Source of the DNA: Halichondria panicea
Lineage: Eukaryota > Porifera > Demospongiae > Suberitida > Halichondriidae
Reading direction: 5' to 3'
Length of the DNA: 64,000 nucleotides
Assembly: GCF_963675165.1 (NCBI RefSeq)
Contig: NC_087377.1
Location: 592,501 to 656,500 of the forward strand
Part shown: positions 46,947 to 59,002 of the stretch, piece after piece
Layout of the letters: each line of letters opens with the position of its first letter
Numbering within the stretch: the first letter of the stretch is position 1
The notes under the pieces: model-generated
What the model was told of the DNA's origin: nothing
The model's input: the letters and a program-made list of their open reading frames with translations, nothing else
The model's database searches: none
Translations under genes and position numbers: made by a program

Positions 46947-48750
46947 ATATTATAATTATTATCTTATTTACTGTTTATGATAATTATTATTTATTAGTAC
47001 GGCTTCATTATAGTCACATGATGTACGCTAATGATACACACTAATCATTATAATTATTTAAAGCAACAAAGCTACGCGTACATATATACGTACTGCATCG
47101 CTCGGTAGATTAATAATACACAGCCTATCACTCACCTTGTGACACGTACGTTTGGTTGACTGCTCCACCACCTGAGAATCACACGCATCTGTGATCCAGC
47201 AATACTCTGTACACACAAAGAAAGATGATGAAGGGTTCTTAGTACTACAAATTTTAGATGCAAGTACTATCTGCCATTCAGGCTGTATTATTTTATCAAA
47301 GTGTATCACAGGCCCTAAAGAATACTCTAAACATCACTACAGTCAACATACAGCTTAGGAAGCTTGGTAGAGCTGGGCCACTGCAAGTGTTTCTTCGTTC
47401 ACAGTCACACACGAGATCACATTTGTATATAAGCCACACCTACATGTAGTACATACAGTACCTGTACACAAAAAAAGGTGAATTCTTAGGAGTTTAAACT
47501 CTACAGCTATGTGCTATATACCAAGCACAATTAGTATTAGACTGTATGAAGCTTCTAGAGAATCGAAAAAGCCAAGTAACAAAGTGGAATTATACACAAC
47601 TACTACTTACCACTTGACAGAAGCAGATCACAGCCAAATTTTCGAGATAGTAAGCGATTCGGGCATCATCTTGTAGATCTTTGACTGATCAACTTGAGCT
47701 GCAATAATTGATCGTGTATGTACAGTCTTGTAGCACTACTAAATACATACATTATCTCGCGCTGTTTCTGCAACACAGTGGAAAGCTCGCGATGTTTTTA
47801 TAACACAGCGGAAGGCTGCAAAAAAATCAAGTCAATCAATAAAACATGACCAAATAAACAACTACAATGCTCCACAAGGCTTCCTAGCCTAACATTCCTG
47901 CAAACATGCAAGCTACAAGCAAGCAAAGAAACTCACCTCTTCTAGCAAGACACTGAGCTTCTTCTTCAAACGGGTCAGGTGGCATATCCGGCACCCGATC
48001 CCTTCAAACTTCAAAGGAACTGAGCTTCTGGAATTAACTGGATCTGAGAATATTTCAGGCCATTGACGTCAGAGTCTCAGTTTCAGAGCTGGAGGTAAAG
48101 CCTTTGAAGTGATCCTTTGACGAGGACTTGAATTCCAATTCATTTTCAGTCCCTCTAACTCTGGGTCTTCTCTTGCTCCACTCGAAGGAAAGGCTCTTGT
48201 CCCTCAACTCTCGATCAGAGGCAAAGGACAGGGCAAGGAGGAACACATCATCTCCTTCGCTGACTTCCTGACAGTGTAACGTGGGGTAATGGATGTTAGT
48301 AGATACTCTTGCACACATGCATAATTATAACAAAATTACTCACTTCTGCAAACCAGCATTCTTGGTGATCGAGGACTGAGAGAGATTTCACTGGTGCATG
48401 TATATAACTCCATTAGTATGAGGACCTCGTGCACATCACTGGATATCTGCTTAGTAATGGATGAAATGTATGTCACAGAATACGAGCAATCAGACAGAGC
48501 CTTGGTGTCTTGTTTGGTGAGGTAGAGGTCAGCATCATTGTTCACGGCCAGTCTCTTCAGAGCTAGCTTGCGTCCATTACTGGCTCTGACCACAAAGACG
48601 ACATGCAGCAAAGCCACCTAGTGTGTGTGTGTGCATGGGCGGGTGTGTGTGGGGTGTGTGTGTGTGAGGGGGTGTAGGCACTGTACAGTGGATTGCGCTT
48701 GCAACAGAATTTCACAATAATTATGAAGATTATCGTTAATTTATGACAAG
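46947..48750 (+). repeat. Block C, unit 3
   Basis: Matches 15730-18060, with one internal deletion of about 570 bp (junction near 47262, TTTTAGATGCAAGTACTATC). That deletion removes the CA microsatellite and flanks. It ends where a single satellite monomer (48751-48785) joins the inverted block. Confidence 0.85.
48336..48617 (-). pseudogene. NAK-family kinase N-lobe fragment, copy 2
   Basis: Same exon as 17739-17960 but lacking 12 bp, so DADLYLTKQ runs directly into DTKALSDC. The alpha-C helix Glu of the KQEI motif, needed for the Lys-Glu salt bridge of active kinases, is therefore lost. In the alternative frame the glycine-loop start reads GFAA, closer to the AAK1 GGFA than copy 1. The frame continues 22 codons past LILMEL to a stop. 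No C-lobe. Confidence 0.7.
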
Positions 48751-48785
48751 TTAAGTTCTCGTGAGTGGTCACTAGCAATAGTTTC
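48751..48785 (+). repeat. Single satellite monomer at an inversion junction
   Basis: TTAAGTTCTCGTGAGTGG then TCACTAGCAATAGTTT is one short-form monomer of the 40-bp satellite. It sits exactly between block C of unit 3 and the inverted C/A block. Confidence 0.85.
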
Positions 48786-48787
48786 AA

Positions 48788-50262
48788 TAGTAGAACACTT
48801 TCCCCATAAAAATTTTAATGTATAACTTAAGCAACTTTCAGGAGGTCATAACTTAACTAAAAAGCAATCAATATCAAAACTAAGAGATGCATTCTGTAGC
48901 TCTAGACAAGGCCTATCACATGACATGCTCAGATCACATTTCTGGTGGGGGAATGAGTCACACTCTGCACGCGTCAGTACTCACTATTTTTTAATTGAGT
49001 TCCTTTATCTGCAGTGTAAGACGTCCAATGGGTTGTACGCAAACTCCACAGTGTCACCTTGTAACTCCTCCATCATCTGTTGTCATAGCAACTTGTCACT
49101 GACTCCGCCCCTCTCGTGCTCTCCATCACTGTACGCAATGAAGTAACGGGTCAACAAATGTGCAGCAATGGATGCATTTGTCACAGAGGCTGTATAGTTT
49201 GATCACTAGTAATGATATCTATTAGCAGATATTGAATGCCAGTCATCTAAAGCAGCGCAGCCTATACACTATACTAGGTGGTCCACTTTTGATCATGACT
49301 AGCCACTCACTTGTACTCGCTGCGCTGCTCTTTGCCTCGTAATCCATTGCTGCTGGTATTTTGGAGGAGTATCCACCCGATATCCAGCCTTGTGGAAGCT
49401 CCTAGAGGGAAGGACAAGTGAACGCTTTTCCTTCCCAGCCGGCCGTCTCCATCTTGTGTGTGAGCGTGTCTGGTAAAGGTCATCAAATCTACAAAATGAA
49501 ACATATTTTGTCTAATGGTTTGATAATCTTTTACCCACTGGCCATGTGGTGCATTCATTACAGTTCTAATACTCTGAGAGCACATCCATTGGAGTGGTCC
49601 TACTAGCTAGCACGGTGCACTGGACACAATGGACCAACACTCTGACTCAGGGGAAAGGTGAGCGCTACCTTATTACTAGACAATAATAATTGATGACTTA
49701 TTAATTTTCAGTAGGAGTTTTATGTATAGTTGAGATTGTCCATGCAATTCTTTAGTTATTGGAAAGCCTATCATTAATTTGCACAGCTTACTGCTACTGA
49801 ATCTCAACAAGCTGAAATGGCTACAAACTCTCCTGCAATTCTGTGCACTTTGACCTCTGTGTTTGCTGCTATCCCCTCGGTACAGGGACATCTCAACGAA
49901 TTGTGGGACACTCCAGTGTCTGCTGTGTCAGCAAGCACAGTTTCAGCTCAGGTGACAACTACCTATACTGTATAATCATGATCAGGTGATAATGCCTCTC
50001 AATGTGTTGCCCCCCCCTCCCCACGGGAGGTACGGGGAATTTGACTCTAATTTGACTCTTGAAGTGTTGTCCTCACACTGACTGGGGGATTAGACCTGGC
50101 CTTGCATATAGCCTTGCCTGGGTGAGACTTCTCATAACCTGTTTAGGATACAACCTCATTGCTGTAGTAAACACGCCTGAGATGCCAAATTAATAAACGC
50201 CAAGTCGGCTCTTTTGCAAAACGTACTAGCCGTTCTATATAAGTATTGTCAGCCATTATACT
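48788..50262 (-). repeat. Inverted copy of the block C end plus block A
   Basis: Reverse complement of about 18225-19650: inverted block A at 48788-49671, then the inverted end of block C at 49672-50262. Satellite lies on both sides (one monomer at the left, array 4 at the right). Base differences from unit 2 show it is an independent copy. Confidence 0.9.
49787..49951 (+). CDS. Open 55-codon exon in the inverted block (unrecognised)
   Basis: Bounded by a TTTGCACAG acceptor and a CTCAG/GTGACAAC donor. It is 165 bp, phase 0 to phase 0, and open throughout: LTATESQQAEMATNSPAILC, then VFAAIPSVQGHLNELWDTP and VSAVSASTVSAQ. Ser/Thr/Ala-rich, with no recognised domain. The copy at 18528-18691 is frameshifted, so this is the best-preserved version. 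In unit 1 the exon lies upstream of the kinase-lobe exon on the same strand, so both may come from one captured gene. Confidence 0.4.
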
Positions 50263-50265
50263 TGA

Positions 50266-51402
50266 TGGGTTCAATTCACTAGCAATAGTTTTGCGTTCCC
50301 GTGAGTGGGTTCAATTCACTAGCAATAGTTTTGCGTTCCCGTGGGTGGGTTCAATTCACTAGCAATAGTTTTGCGTTCCCGTGAGTGGGTTCAATTCACT
50401 AGCAATAGTTTTGCGTTCCCGTGAGTGGGTTCAATTCACTAGCAATAGTTTTGCGTTCCCGTGAGTGGGTTCAATTCACCAGCAATAGTTTTGCGTTCCC
50501 GTGGGTGGGTTCAATTCACCAGCAATAGTTTTGCCTTCCCGTGGGTGGGTTCAATTCACCAGCAATAGTTTTGCGTTCCCGTCGGTGGGTTCAATTCACC
50601 AGCAATAGTTTTGCGTTCCCATGAGTGGGTTCAATTCACTAGCAATAGTTTTAAGTTCCCGTGAGTGGTCACTAGCAATAGTTTTGCGTTCCCGTGAGTG
50701 AGTTCAATTCACTAGCAATAGTTTTACGTTCCCATGAGTGGGTTCAATTCACTAGCAATAGTTTTACGTTCCCGTGAGTGGGTTCAATTCACTAGCAATA
50801 GTTTTGCGTTCCCGTGAGTGGGTTCAATTCACTAGCAATAGTTTTAAGTTCCTGTGAGTGGTCACTAGCAATAGTTTTATGTTCCCGTGAGTGGGTTCAA
50901 TTCACTAGCAATAGTTTTGCGTTCCCGTGAGTGGGTTCAATTCACTAGCAATAGTTTTGCGTTCCCGTGAGTGGGTTCAATTCACTAGCAATAGTTTTGC
51001 GTTCCCGTGAGTTGGTTCAATTCACTAGCAATAGTTTTGCGTTCCCGTGGGTGGGTTCAATTCACTAGCAATCGTTTTGCGTTCTCGTGGGTGGGTTCAA
51101 TTCACTAGCAATCGTTTTGCGTTCCCGTGAGTGGGTTCAATTCACTAGCAATAGTTTTGCGTTCCCGTGAGAGGGTTCAATTCACTAGCAATAGTTTTAC
51201 GTTCCCGTGAGTGGGTTCAATTCACTAGCAATAGTTTTGCGTTCCCGTGAGTGGGTTCAATTCACTAGCAATAGTTTTGCGTTCCCGTGAGTGGGTTCAA
51301 TTCACTAGCAATAGTTTTGCGTTCCCGTGGGTGGGTTCAATTCACTAGCAATAGTTTTGCGTTCCCGTGAGTGGGTTCAATTCACCACCAATAGTTTTGC
51401 GT
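50266..51402 (+). repeat. 40-bp satellite, array 4 (1.1 kb)
   Basis: About 28 monomers, mostly GCGTTCCCGTGAGTGGGTTC type, with a few TTCACCAGC and ATCGTTTT variants. The right end passes through GCGTTTTGTAGTTTGTGC, the junction sequence shared with the 53-bp repeat, and into block X. Confidence 0.95.
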
Positions 51403-51978
51403 TTTGTAGTTTGTGCTTTTTTGTTTTGTAGTTTGTGCTTTTTGCGTTGTACTCTCCCCACACTCACACACACACACACACACACACACACAGTGAAGGA
51501 GCCTCCATCACAACGCCAGCGATATTTCCATAGTCATGATGAGGTACGCTAGGGGGTGTGGTCTCAGCTTGTGTGTGGGTGTGTGTGTAACTGTACATTA
51601 TGCTGCATGTGAAATTGTCGTGTACTATAATTATATAAATACGACCACTTTCCCTCATCCCCCATTTCTCTGTAGACACGCTGTTTCTTATAATCATGGA
51701 CACTGATGGGATAAGTTGAAGACATTGTCAAGAAAGTAAACACAAGCCCGGCCCGTTACCAAGGAAACATGACAATATTGATCATCATTGAAAATTTTTA
51801 GCCTATGCAGTCATAAAAATTAATATTGTTGTATTTTTTAATCTCTACTGCTAAAAATTAATTATGACCAAGAGTGCATGCGCTCTTGTTATGACATAAT
51901 AATAATTATTACAATAAAAGTGGTAAAGATCATTAACTATATAAGTAATTAAGAATTATGTGTATTTTATAAACCTTA

Positions 51979-52053
51979 CAGTCTCCATGAGAACCCGTGT
52001 CCTCTCACGAGATCTGATCTACTAGCCACACCCTTAACCACTAGGCCACACCC
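51979..52053 (-). other. tRNA-like sequence (SINE-head candidate), copy 1
   Basis: On the minus strand, TGGCCTAGTGGTTAAGGG is a good pol III A-box region (D-arm-like), and ACACGGGTTCTCATGG about 40 bp later resembles a weak B box (GGTTC followed by non-consensus bases). The 5' GGGTGTG has no complementary 3' acceptor strand, so it is not a functional tRNA. The second copy is at 63053-63127. Confidence 0.3.
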
Positions 52054-52332
52054 ATTCTTCACCAATCTGTGTATTATCAGGAGCTCATAAATAAGTTTAA
52101 TTTTGATGACGGCTCTCTTCTGATGCTACACAGTTACAATACATTTATCATTGATAACATAGCTGACATGTGCAATTGTGTGGACAGACATTGACTCAAC
52201 AAAGCATTCACATCAGGTATAATTATGGTGGATAGAGTGCTAGTAGTCACCACACAAACACTAGTAATTGATAAAGAACAAATAAAAAAATAAATACCAT
52301 CAGTCACAGTTTATAATGGCTAGAGGATATTG

Positions 52333-52518
52333 TCAGGCTAGAGTCACTTGCAGTCTTCCCTTGAGTTCCTCAGCAATGTCAGCTCTACTGATAACGGGAG
52401 ACTCTAGAGCTGTCAACAAGTCCTCCAGTTGTGGACCACCTTGCAACCACTCTACGAGCATGTGTGTGAAACACTTGGTGACACTGTTGGGTCTTCTGGC
52501 ATTCTCCTCAGCTATCAC
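52333..52518 (-). CDS. Terminal exon with Death-like domain end, copy 1
   Basis: Minus strand. The CACTGCAG acceptor is followed by VIAEENARRPNSVTKCFTHM, then LVEWLQGGPQLEDLLTALESP, and a stop after LQVTLA. The pattern (a run of small/polar residues, C-F-T-x-M-L-x-x-W-L, then W/L-x-x-L-x-x-AL and AEEL) matches helices 4-6 of Death-fold domains of the type common in sponge and cnidarian immune-like genes. Death domains form homotypic signalling complexes. The upstream exons with helices 1-3 were not found in block X, so this is a partial gene. The copy at 63408-63593 differs by three residues. Confidence 0.5.
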   Translation of the reverse strand: MIAEENARRPNSVTKCFTHMLVEWLQGGPQLEDLLTALESPVISRADIAEELKGRLQVTLA

Positions 52519-52898
52519 CTGCAGTGTACATTGTTATTATAATGACATCATTCTGCACTATCCAAGTTCTACGGTATATCGGCTGAAATTATGAATCATG
52601 TCAAGTTAATTGTTGAAAGGAATTCAGTGGCCAACCAATTGCAACACAGCCACCCACACAACTAAAGAAACAAAACTACAACAGGGTTTCATACAGAGGG
52701 GGGGGGCCCTGGGATTTCCCACCCCCAGCCAAAATATCCCCCCCTTGAAATCTGAATATTAATGATGTCATAATAAAAATGTATATCCTTAAAAATGTCT
52801 ACAATCTCGTGAAATTAATTTTATGCACACAAAAAACCATGCACCTCAGATAACCATTCCTCAACAATTTTTCCGGGAAAGGACCCCCAGACCCCCCT

Positions 52899-54401
52899 CT
52901 AGACCAAGGAACAAGTACAGCAGCCATTCAGTGTTAGGTAGTGCCAGACCATCAAACCATCGCCTTGTCCATCAATATATACACGACCATCAACCTACAC
53001 AGAGAGCATAATTATGAGAGACTTGCCACACAACATAGCTAGCTACTCATTTGTGTGTATGCTGTTACAGTGGCTCCTCCACACACAATCAACCTACACA
53101 GAGAGTATGAGAGACACTATACACAATGGAGCTACTTATCTTTTGATGTGAAGAGACATCGACCTACACACCAAAGAAGCCAGCCATACTTACTTATCTT
53201 TACTTATCTTTGATGTCTCCACACAAAACAGTCAAGAGCACTAATAAATGATAGTAGTGGGCGTTGAGATCTGAGCCCCTCCCCCACATCTCCAGTCAAG
53301 CCCCACCCCCTTCAGTACCTACATTATACAGTGATGAGGTTAGTAATCCTCCCTGGGTCCCAGAGCAGCATGGCTTGTTTGTACCTGGGGGAGAGAGGAG
53401 ACAAAAGCAGTGAGAGAATGAAACACTAGTACAGTATCTAGTAGGAGGAGCTGTGTGTGTGCATTGTGGCTGCAAGAGAACAAGCAAATGCATGGTTACA
53501 TTGAGAGCGCAGTTCAAACAAAACCATCCACTCCACACAATACAATACCAGCCAATCACCACCACAGCTGACAACCATCAGCCTAGTATTATCAATACAC
53601 ACACAATACATAATATTATAACACCAGACAACAAAATTACACCCATAGCTGTTTGTGCTGTGCAAATCAATTCAACAGTGAAGACCACCAATTAATTCAG
53701 ATCATTATTATCATCATAATACCAGACCAGGAATGAATGCACTCCTGACCAGACAAATCATTATAATTAAATCACACATCATCACCAAACCAGACTATGC
53801 AACAAAATTTCGCAACCACAACAACCAATCAAATCATCCACAGAAGGACCACCACCAGTAGTTTCCTTGCACAATATTTGGTTGCCAAAAATTAATGATG
53901 ATCACCTTTGAGAAAAAATCACACACAAAACAAACACCAAATTGCAAAACTTTTCTAAAAATTAAATTCTACACTATTTTTTACCCCTGGGAACAGCTGT
54001 TGTCTGCTAGACTCTTCCAGGGCTTGCTGTGGAAAGCCCTTCTTGTTCACTCACTTTCTGGTCCCTTTTCTTACCATTGAATTTACTGTACAAAAATACT
54101 CCCACTCACTACTTTCAATCTGACATCTCTACCTTACCAATAGGCTTCAGCTGCAGCAGTCCTGCTTCTCTTGGCTGCTAAAGAATCTGGGTGGGGTTGC
54201 TGCTGGACTGAAGCTAGGACGCCTTCTAATTCTATCCACCGTCAAGGTACCCATAAAATTATAAAGTAAAAAGCTTATATCATACAGAAATTTTTTTGAT
54301 ACAGACGCTTGAATACTACTGTTGTTTTTATACCACCCAACAAACACAAAATATTTATAACATGAAAAAACATTTTTTAATAATAATATAGAGCTGCAGG
54401 C
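52899..54401 (+). repeat. Block B, unit 4 (second half)
   Basis: Starts at AGACCAAGGAACAAGTACAG (the same junction as 26150) and matches about 11878-13515. The first half of B, with the GC-rich 40-bp repeat, is absent. Confidence 0.85.
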
Positions 54402-56003
54402 ATGGCCAAGAGGCCACACTGGACCACGGAGGAGGTTCTACAAGACATCTTGAATGATGAGGAACCTGCAGAGGAGTGGGAAGAGGATATGGAAGAGGTA
54501 ACAGCGGACAGGGATGAGCCAGTCATGCAGGGCAGTGACGAAGAATTTTCTGATTGGGATGAAGGTGGGGTCTAAAACTAAACTGAATACCGATATAATT
54601 TATTACAACGTACATGTAGAAATGGAGCCCCCGTCAACAGACAGCAATCCTGCACAAGGTAAATTAAATTGTGACAGTGGCAATGAAAAGGGCCCTTAAC
54701 GCGGCAATAATTAAATTAAGCTATAGGCCAATTTAGTAGAAATAAAAAACATGGGCAAAAATTTTTTTTTCACAGGTGCTAACTTCAACCCTTCCTCTAG
54801 CTACCTGTAAAAATTTGGGTCTCTACGAAGCTTTAAACAGGTCAAGCGCAGACGTTGAAGAAACTCACCGAACGCTCATTTTGAAATTTACTGTCTACGT
54901 GAGGCGAAATTCCCTATTATTGTTATAATTATTTTTAACAATAATTATTTATTAATAATTATAAGGTTAACAATTTGTACCAGCTATTGATAAATCCTTT
55001 CCTAGACGACACAAGTGACGACACAAGTGGTCCAAGCGACTCGTCACACGGTTTGTGCAATGTTATGAAGTACAATTACAATCAGTTAGACTACCACACA
55101 AAACTAATGTACAGGTAATTATTATTACCCTCACATTTATTTAGGCAATGAGCAACCTACCTGGAGGAGTGAATTGCACACCCTGACTATCAAGTCATTT
55201 GAGTCAGCAGTAGGACCAACAGTGGACATCTCCGAGAGGCCAGAAGAAGTGTTTTCTACTATTTTTTAACAATGGTCTGCAGGAACACATTGTGTGTGAG
55301 AGCAACAACTACGCTAGACATGTAATGGGAGAGGAGGCATACCGAACGTGGACTCAACACACAGTTTAAGAGCTCTGGGCCTTCTTCGGATTCTCCATCC
55401 TCATGGGACTCAATCACCTGCCATCGATCAATGACTATTGGAGCCGAGACCACTATGCACCCATCGCCGATGTAATCTCAAGGCAGAGATTCCGTGATAT
55501 CTCCCAGTATCTGCACTTCGTGGACAACGACCATCTTGTTCCACGAGGTGACCCCTCGTACAATCGGTTAGGGAAGATCCGCCCCCTCATTGAGCACCTG
55601 GGTGAGAGGTTCGAAGCTTTGTACAACCCTACACAGAATGTAGCAGTGGACGAAGCAATGATTAAGTTTCAGGGGCAGTCTTCCTTAAAGCAATATAATA
55701 TGCCTATGAAACTGATCAAACGGGGGATCAAGGTATGGGTATTGGCAGATAGTGCTAACGGCTATTTCCACAAATTTGACATATACACGGGGAAGCAAAA
55801 GAAGAGACAGGTTGGACTTGGTGAGTATGTTGTCAAAACATGTGCCTGCAACCACCTGCAAAGAGATGTAAACGGGGATGGTGTGCGTTCTGCTGGAAGG
55901 ACTCCAACAAGAGGACTGACAGATGTAACGAGTGTGGTGTCTGGCTCTGCCATGGTGGAAACCCAACATCAGACTGTTTCTATTTGTGGCATAAGAACTT
56001 GTA
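54402..56003 (+). pseudogene. piggyBac transposase, copy 4 (internally deleted)
   Basis: Keeps the ATG (54402) and, unlike copies 1 and 3, the segment after FGFSIL (55405-55534) that encodes the GLNHLPSINDYWSRDHYAP and YLHFVDNDHLVP motifs. It lost about 0.77 kb between GTTGTCAAAACA and TGTGCCTGCAACC, removing the second and third catalytic Asp regions and the microsatellite intron. It also has a TAA at 55367-55369 (GTTTAAGAG for GTTGAAGAG) and a T insertion near 55252. It ends in the zinc-ribbon coding region, read in the wrong frame. Confidence 0.9.
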
Positions 56004-56815
56004 AATATTATAATTATTATCTTATTTACTGTTTATGATAATTATTATTTATTAGTACGGCTTCATTATAGTCACATGATGTACGCTAATGATACACACT
56101 AATCATTATAATTATTTAAAGCAACAAAGCTACGCGTACATATATACGTACTGCATCGCTCGGTAGATTAATAATACACAGCCTATCACTCACCTTGTGA
56201 CACGTACGTTTGGTTGACTGCTCCACCACCTGAGAATCACACGCATCTGTGATCCAGCAATACTCTGTACACACAAAGAAAGATGATGAAGGGTTCTTAG
56301 TACTACAAATTCTAGATACAATGAAAGCACCGCAGGTGCTGATGCCTCGGTGGAGATACCAAAGCTACATAACATAAAGCTACTAATAGCTACTAATAGC
56401 ACATGATAAACAATTTAATTTTGCTGAGTTTGTAATGATCGACCATGATTGTTGTTAAAAACGATTGATGCCCAAAAGTTCAAGTCTAAAGCTGCATTCA
56501 AGTAGCAGAGCCTTGCAGCTCTCTTCTCACTCTTGCAGCTACCAATAGCTAGCGTTCTATAGTGCAGAGCTAACTACTAAGTAGAGTAGCAACACTCGGT
56601 AAACAAGTTTGGCTACGTGTTCTTCTGAAAAGGCTGCAATGGCATTCCAAGTAAGCAAAACTAGGCATAACTCAAGAACGAAGCATAATTTGGCAAATCG
56701 ACGAATTTAAATCCATGACTAGAAGCCTATAGAAACTCTTACTTGCACTTGATTCATCCTTGAGCAGCTGTAGCAGTCTACACGCATGCACGCACGCACG
56801 CACGCACGCACGCAC

Positions 56816-56875
<60 letters not shown>

Positions 56876-57458
56876 ACTACCGTATACCTCGCTTGCGCAT
56901 GCGCACCGAGGCTATCTGCCATTCAGGCTGTATTATTTTATCAAAGTGTATCATAGGCCCTAAAGAATACTCTAAACATCACTACAGTCAACATACAGCT
57001 TAGGAAGCTTGGTAGAGCTGGGCCACTGCAAGTGTTTCTTCGTTCACAGTCACACACGAGATCACATTTGTATATAAGCCACACCTAGTACATACAGTTC
57101 CTGCACACAAAAAAAGGTGAAGCAAAGCTTCTTAGGAGTTTAAACTCTACAGCTATGTGCTATATACCAAGCACAATAAGTATTAGACTGTATGAAGCTT
57201 CTAGAGAATCGAAAAAGCCAAGTAACAAAGTGGAATTATACACAACTACTACTTACCACTTGACAGAAGCAGATCACACCCAAATTTTCGAGATAGTAAG
57301 CGATTCGGGCATCATCTTGTAGATCTTTGACTGATCAACTTGAGCTGCAATAATTGATCGTGTATGTACAGTCTTGTAGCACTACTAAATACACACATTA
57401 TCTCGCGCTGTTTCTGCAACACAGTGGAAAGCTCGCGATGTTTTTATAACACAGTGGT
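56004..57458 (+). repeat. Block C, unit 4 (truncated)
   Basis: Matches 15730-17130, including the CA microsatellite (56780-56872, longer than in unit 1). It is cut at TTATAACACAGTGG, before the kinase exon. Confidence 0.85.
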
Positions 57459-57524
57459 AGTAGAGTCCAGCGCCCTCTTCAGCTCCAACACTTTCCTCAA
57501 AATGTGCCTGCAACCACCTGCAAA
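57459..57524 (+). pseudogene. 66-bp piggyBac fragment at a rearrangement junction
   Basis: AGTAGAGTCCAGCGCCCTCT to CAACCACCTGCAAA matches 46737-46805 of copy 3, including AACACTTTCCTC, which copy 1 lacks. It bridges block C (cut at 57458) and a later C piece resembling 18528-18700 (57525-57763). Confidence 0.85.
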
Positions 57525-57763
57525 CAGTGAAGTTAATGGAGGTGTCCTGTACCTGGGGGATAGCAAACACAGGGGTCAAAGTGCACAGAATTGCAGGAGA
57601 ATTTGTAGCCATTTCAGCTTGTTGAGATTCAGTAGCAGTATGCAGTAAGCTGTGTAATGTGATAGGCTTTTCAATAACTAAATGGACAATCTCAACTATA
57701 CATAAAAGTGCGGAGTTCTACTGAAAATTAATAAGTCATCAATTATTATTGCCTAGTAATATT

Positions 57764-58640
57764 AAAGGTAGCGCTCACCTTTCCCCTGAGTCAGAGTGTT
57801 GGTCCATTGTGTCCAGTGCACCGTGCTAGCTAGTAGGACCACTCCAATGGATGTGCTCTCAGAGTATTAGAACTGTAATGAATGCACCACATGGCCAGTG
57901 GGTAAAGATCGTCAAACCATTAGACAAAATATGTTTCATTTTGTAGATTTGATGACATACCCTTTTAAAGGTGTCTGGTAAACACCCTTTACCAGACACA
58001 CTCACACACAAGATAAAGACGGCTGGTGAGGAAAAGCGTTCACTTGTCCTTCCCTCTAGGAGCTTCCACAAGGCTGGATATCTGGTGAATACTCCTCCAA
58101 AAGACCAGCAGCAATGGATCATGAGGCAAAGAGCAGCGCAGCGAGTACAAGTGAGTGGCTAGTCATGATCAAAAGTGGACCACCTAGTATAGTGTATAGG
58201 CTGCTTTAGATGACTGGCATTCAATATCTGCTAATAGATATCATTACTAGTGATCAAACTATACAGCCTCTGTATCAAATGCATCCATTGCTACACATTA
58301 ATTTTGTTGACCCGTTACTTCATTGCGTACAGTGATGGAGAGAACGAGAGGGGCGGAGTCAGTGACAAGTTGCTATGACAACATATGATTGAGGAGTTAC
58401 AAGGTGACACTGTGGAGTTACGTACAACCCATTGGACGTCTTGCACTGTAGATAAAGGAACACAATTAAGAAATAGTGAGTACTGCCGCGTGCAGAGTGT
58501 GACTCTTTCCCCCACCAGACCTGTAATCTGAGCATGTCATGTGATAGGCCTTGTCTAGAGCTACAGAATTCATCTCTTAGTTTTGATATTGATTGCTTTT
58601 TAGTGAAGTTATGACCTCCTGAAAGTTGTTTAAATTATAT
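57764..58640 (+). repeat. Block A, unit 5
   Basis: Matches 3668-4500, then is cut at GAAAGTTGTTTAAATTATA and joined to the 53-bp repeat. It contains a local hairpin insertion (57971-57999) and other small changes. Confidence 0.9.
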
Positions 58641-59002
58641 AATTTTTGCGCTGTACTCCCCCCTTGCATGTGTGACTGTGTTTTATAGTTTGTGTGCTTT
58701 TCGCGCTGTACTCCCCCTTGCATGTGTGACTGTGTTTTGTAGTTTGAGATTTTTGCGCTGTACTCCCCCCTTGCATGTGTGACTGTGTTTTGTAGTCTGT
58801 GCTTTTTGCGCTGTACTCCCCCCTTGCATGTGTGACTGTGTTTTGTAGTCTGTGCTTTTTGCGCTGTACTCCTCCCTTGCATGTGTGACTGTGTTTTGTA
58901 GTTTGTGCTTTTTACACTGTACTCCCCCTTTGCATGTGTGACTGTGTTTTGTAGTTTGTGCTTTTTGCGCTGTACTCCCCCCTTGCATGTGTGACTGTGT
59001 TT
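58641..59002 (+). repeat. 53-bp tandem repeat, 7 copies
   Basis: GCGCTGTACTCC starts at 58648, 58703, 58755, 58808, 58861, 58914 and 58967 (period 52-55, mostly 53). Each unit holds CCCCCCTTGCATGTGTGACT and GTGTTTTGTAGTTTGTGC. Since 53 is not a multiple of 3, the long minus open frame across it is a repeat artefact. The last unit passes straight into satellite array 5 through GTGTTTAGTCACTAGCAA. Confidence 0.95.

Larger units (their letters stand above)
51403..52898 (+). repeat. Block X, copy 1
   Basis: 1.4 kb that replaces the first half of block B in unit 4. It is nearly identical to 62575-63995 from AGTGAAGGAGCCTCCATCAC onward, and ends in a G/C-run stretch (GGGGGGGGGCCCTGGGATTT, CCCCCAGACCCCCC). 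It carries a CA microsatellite (51463-51492), the tRNA-like sequence and the Death-like exon listed separately. Confidence 0.9.
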
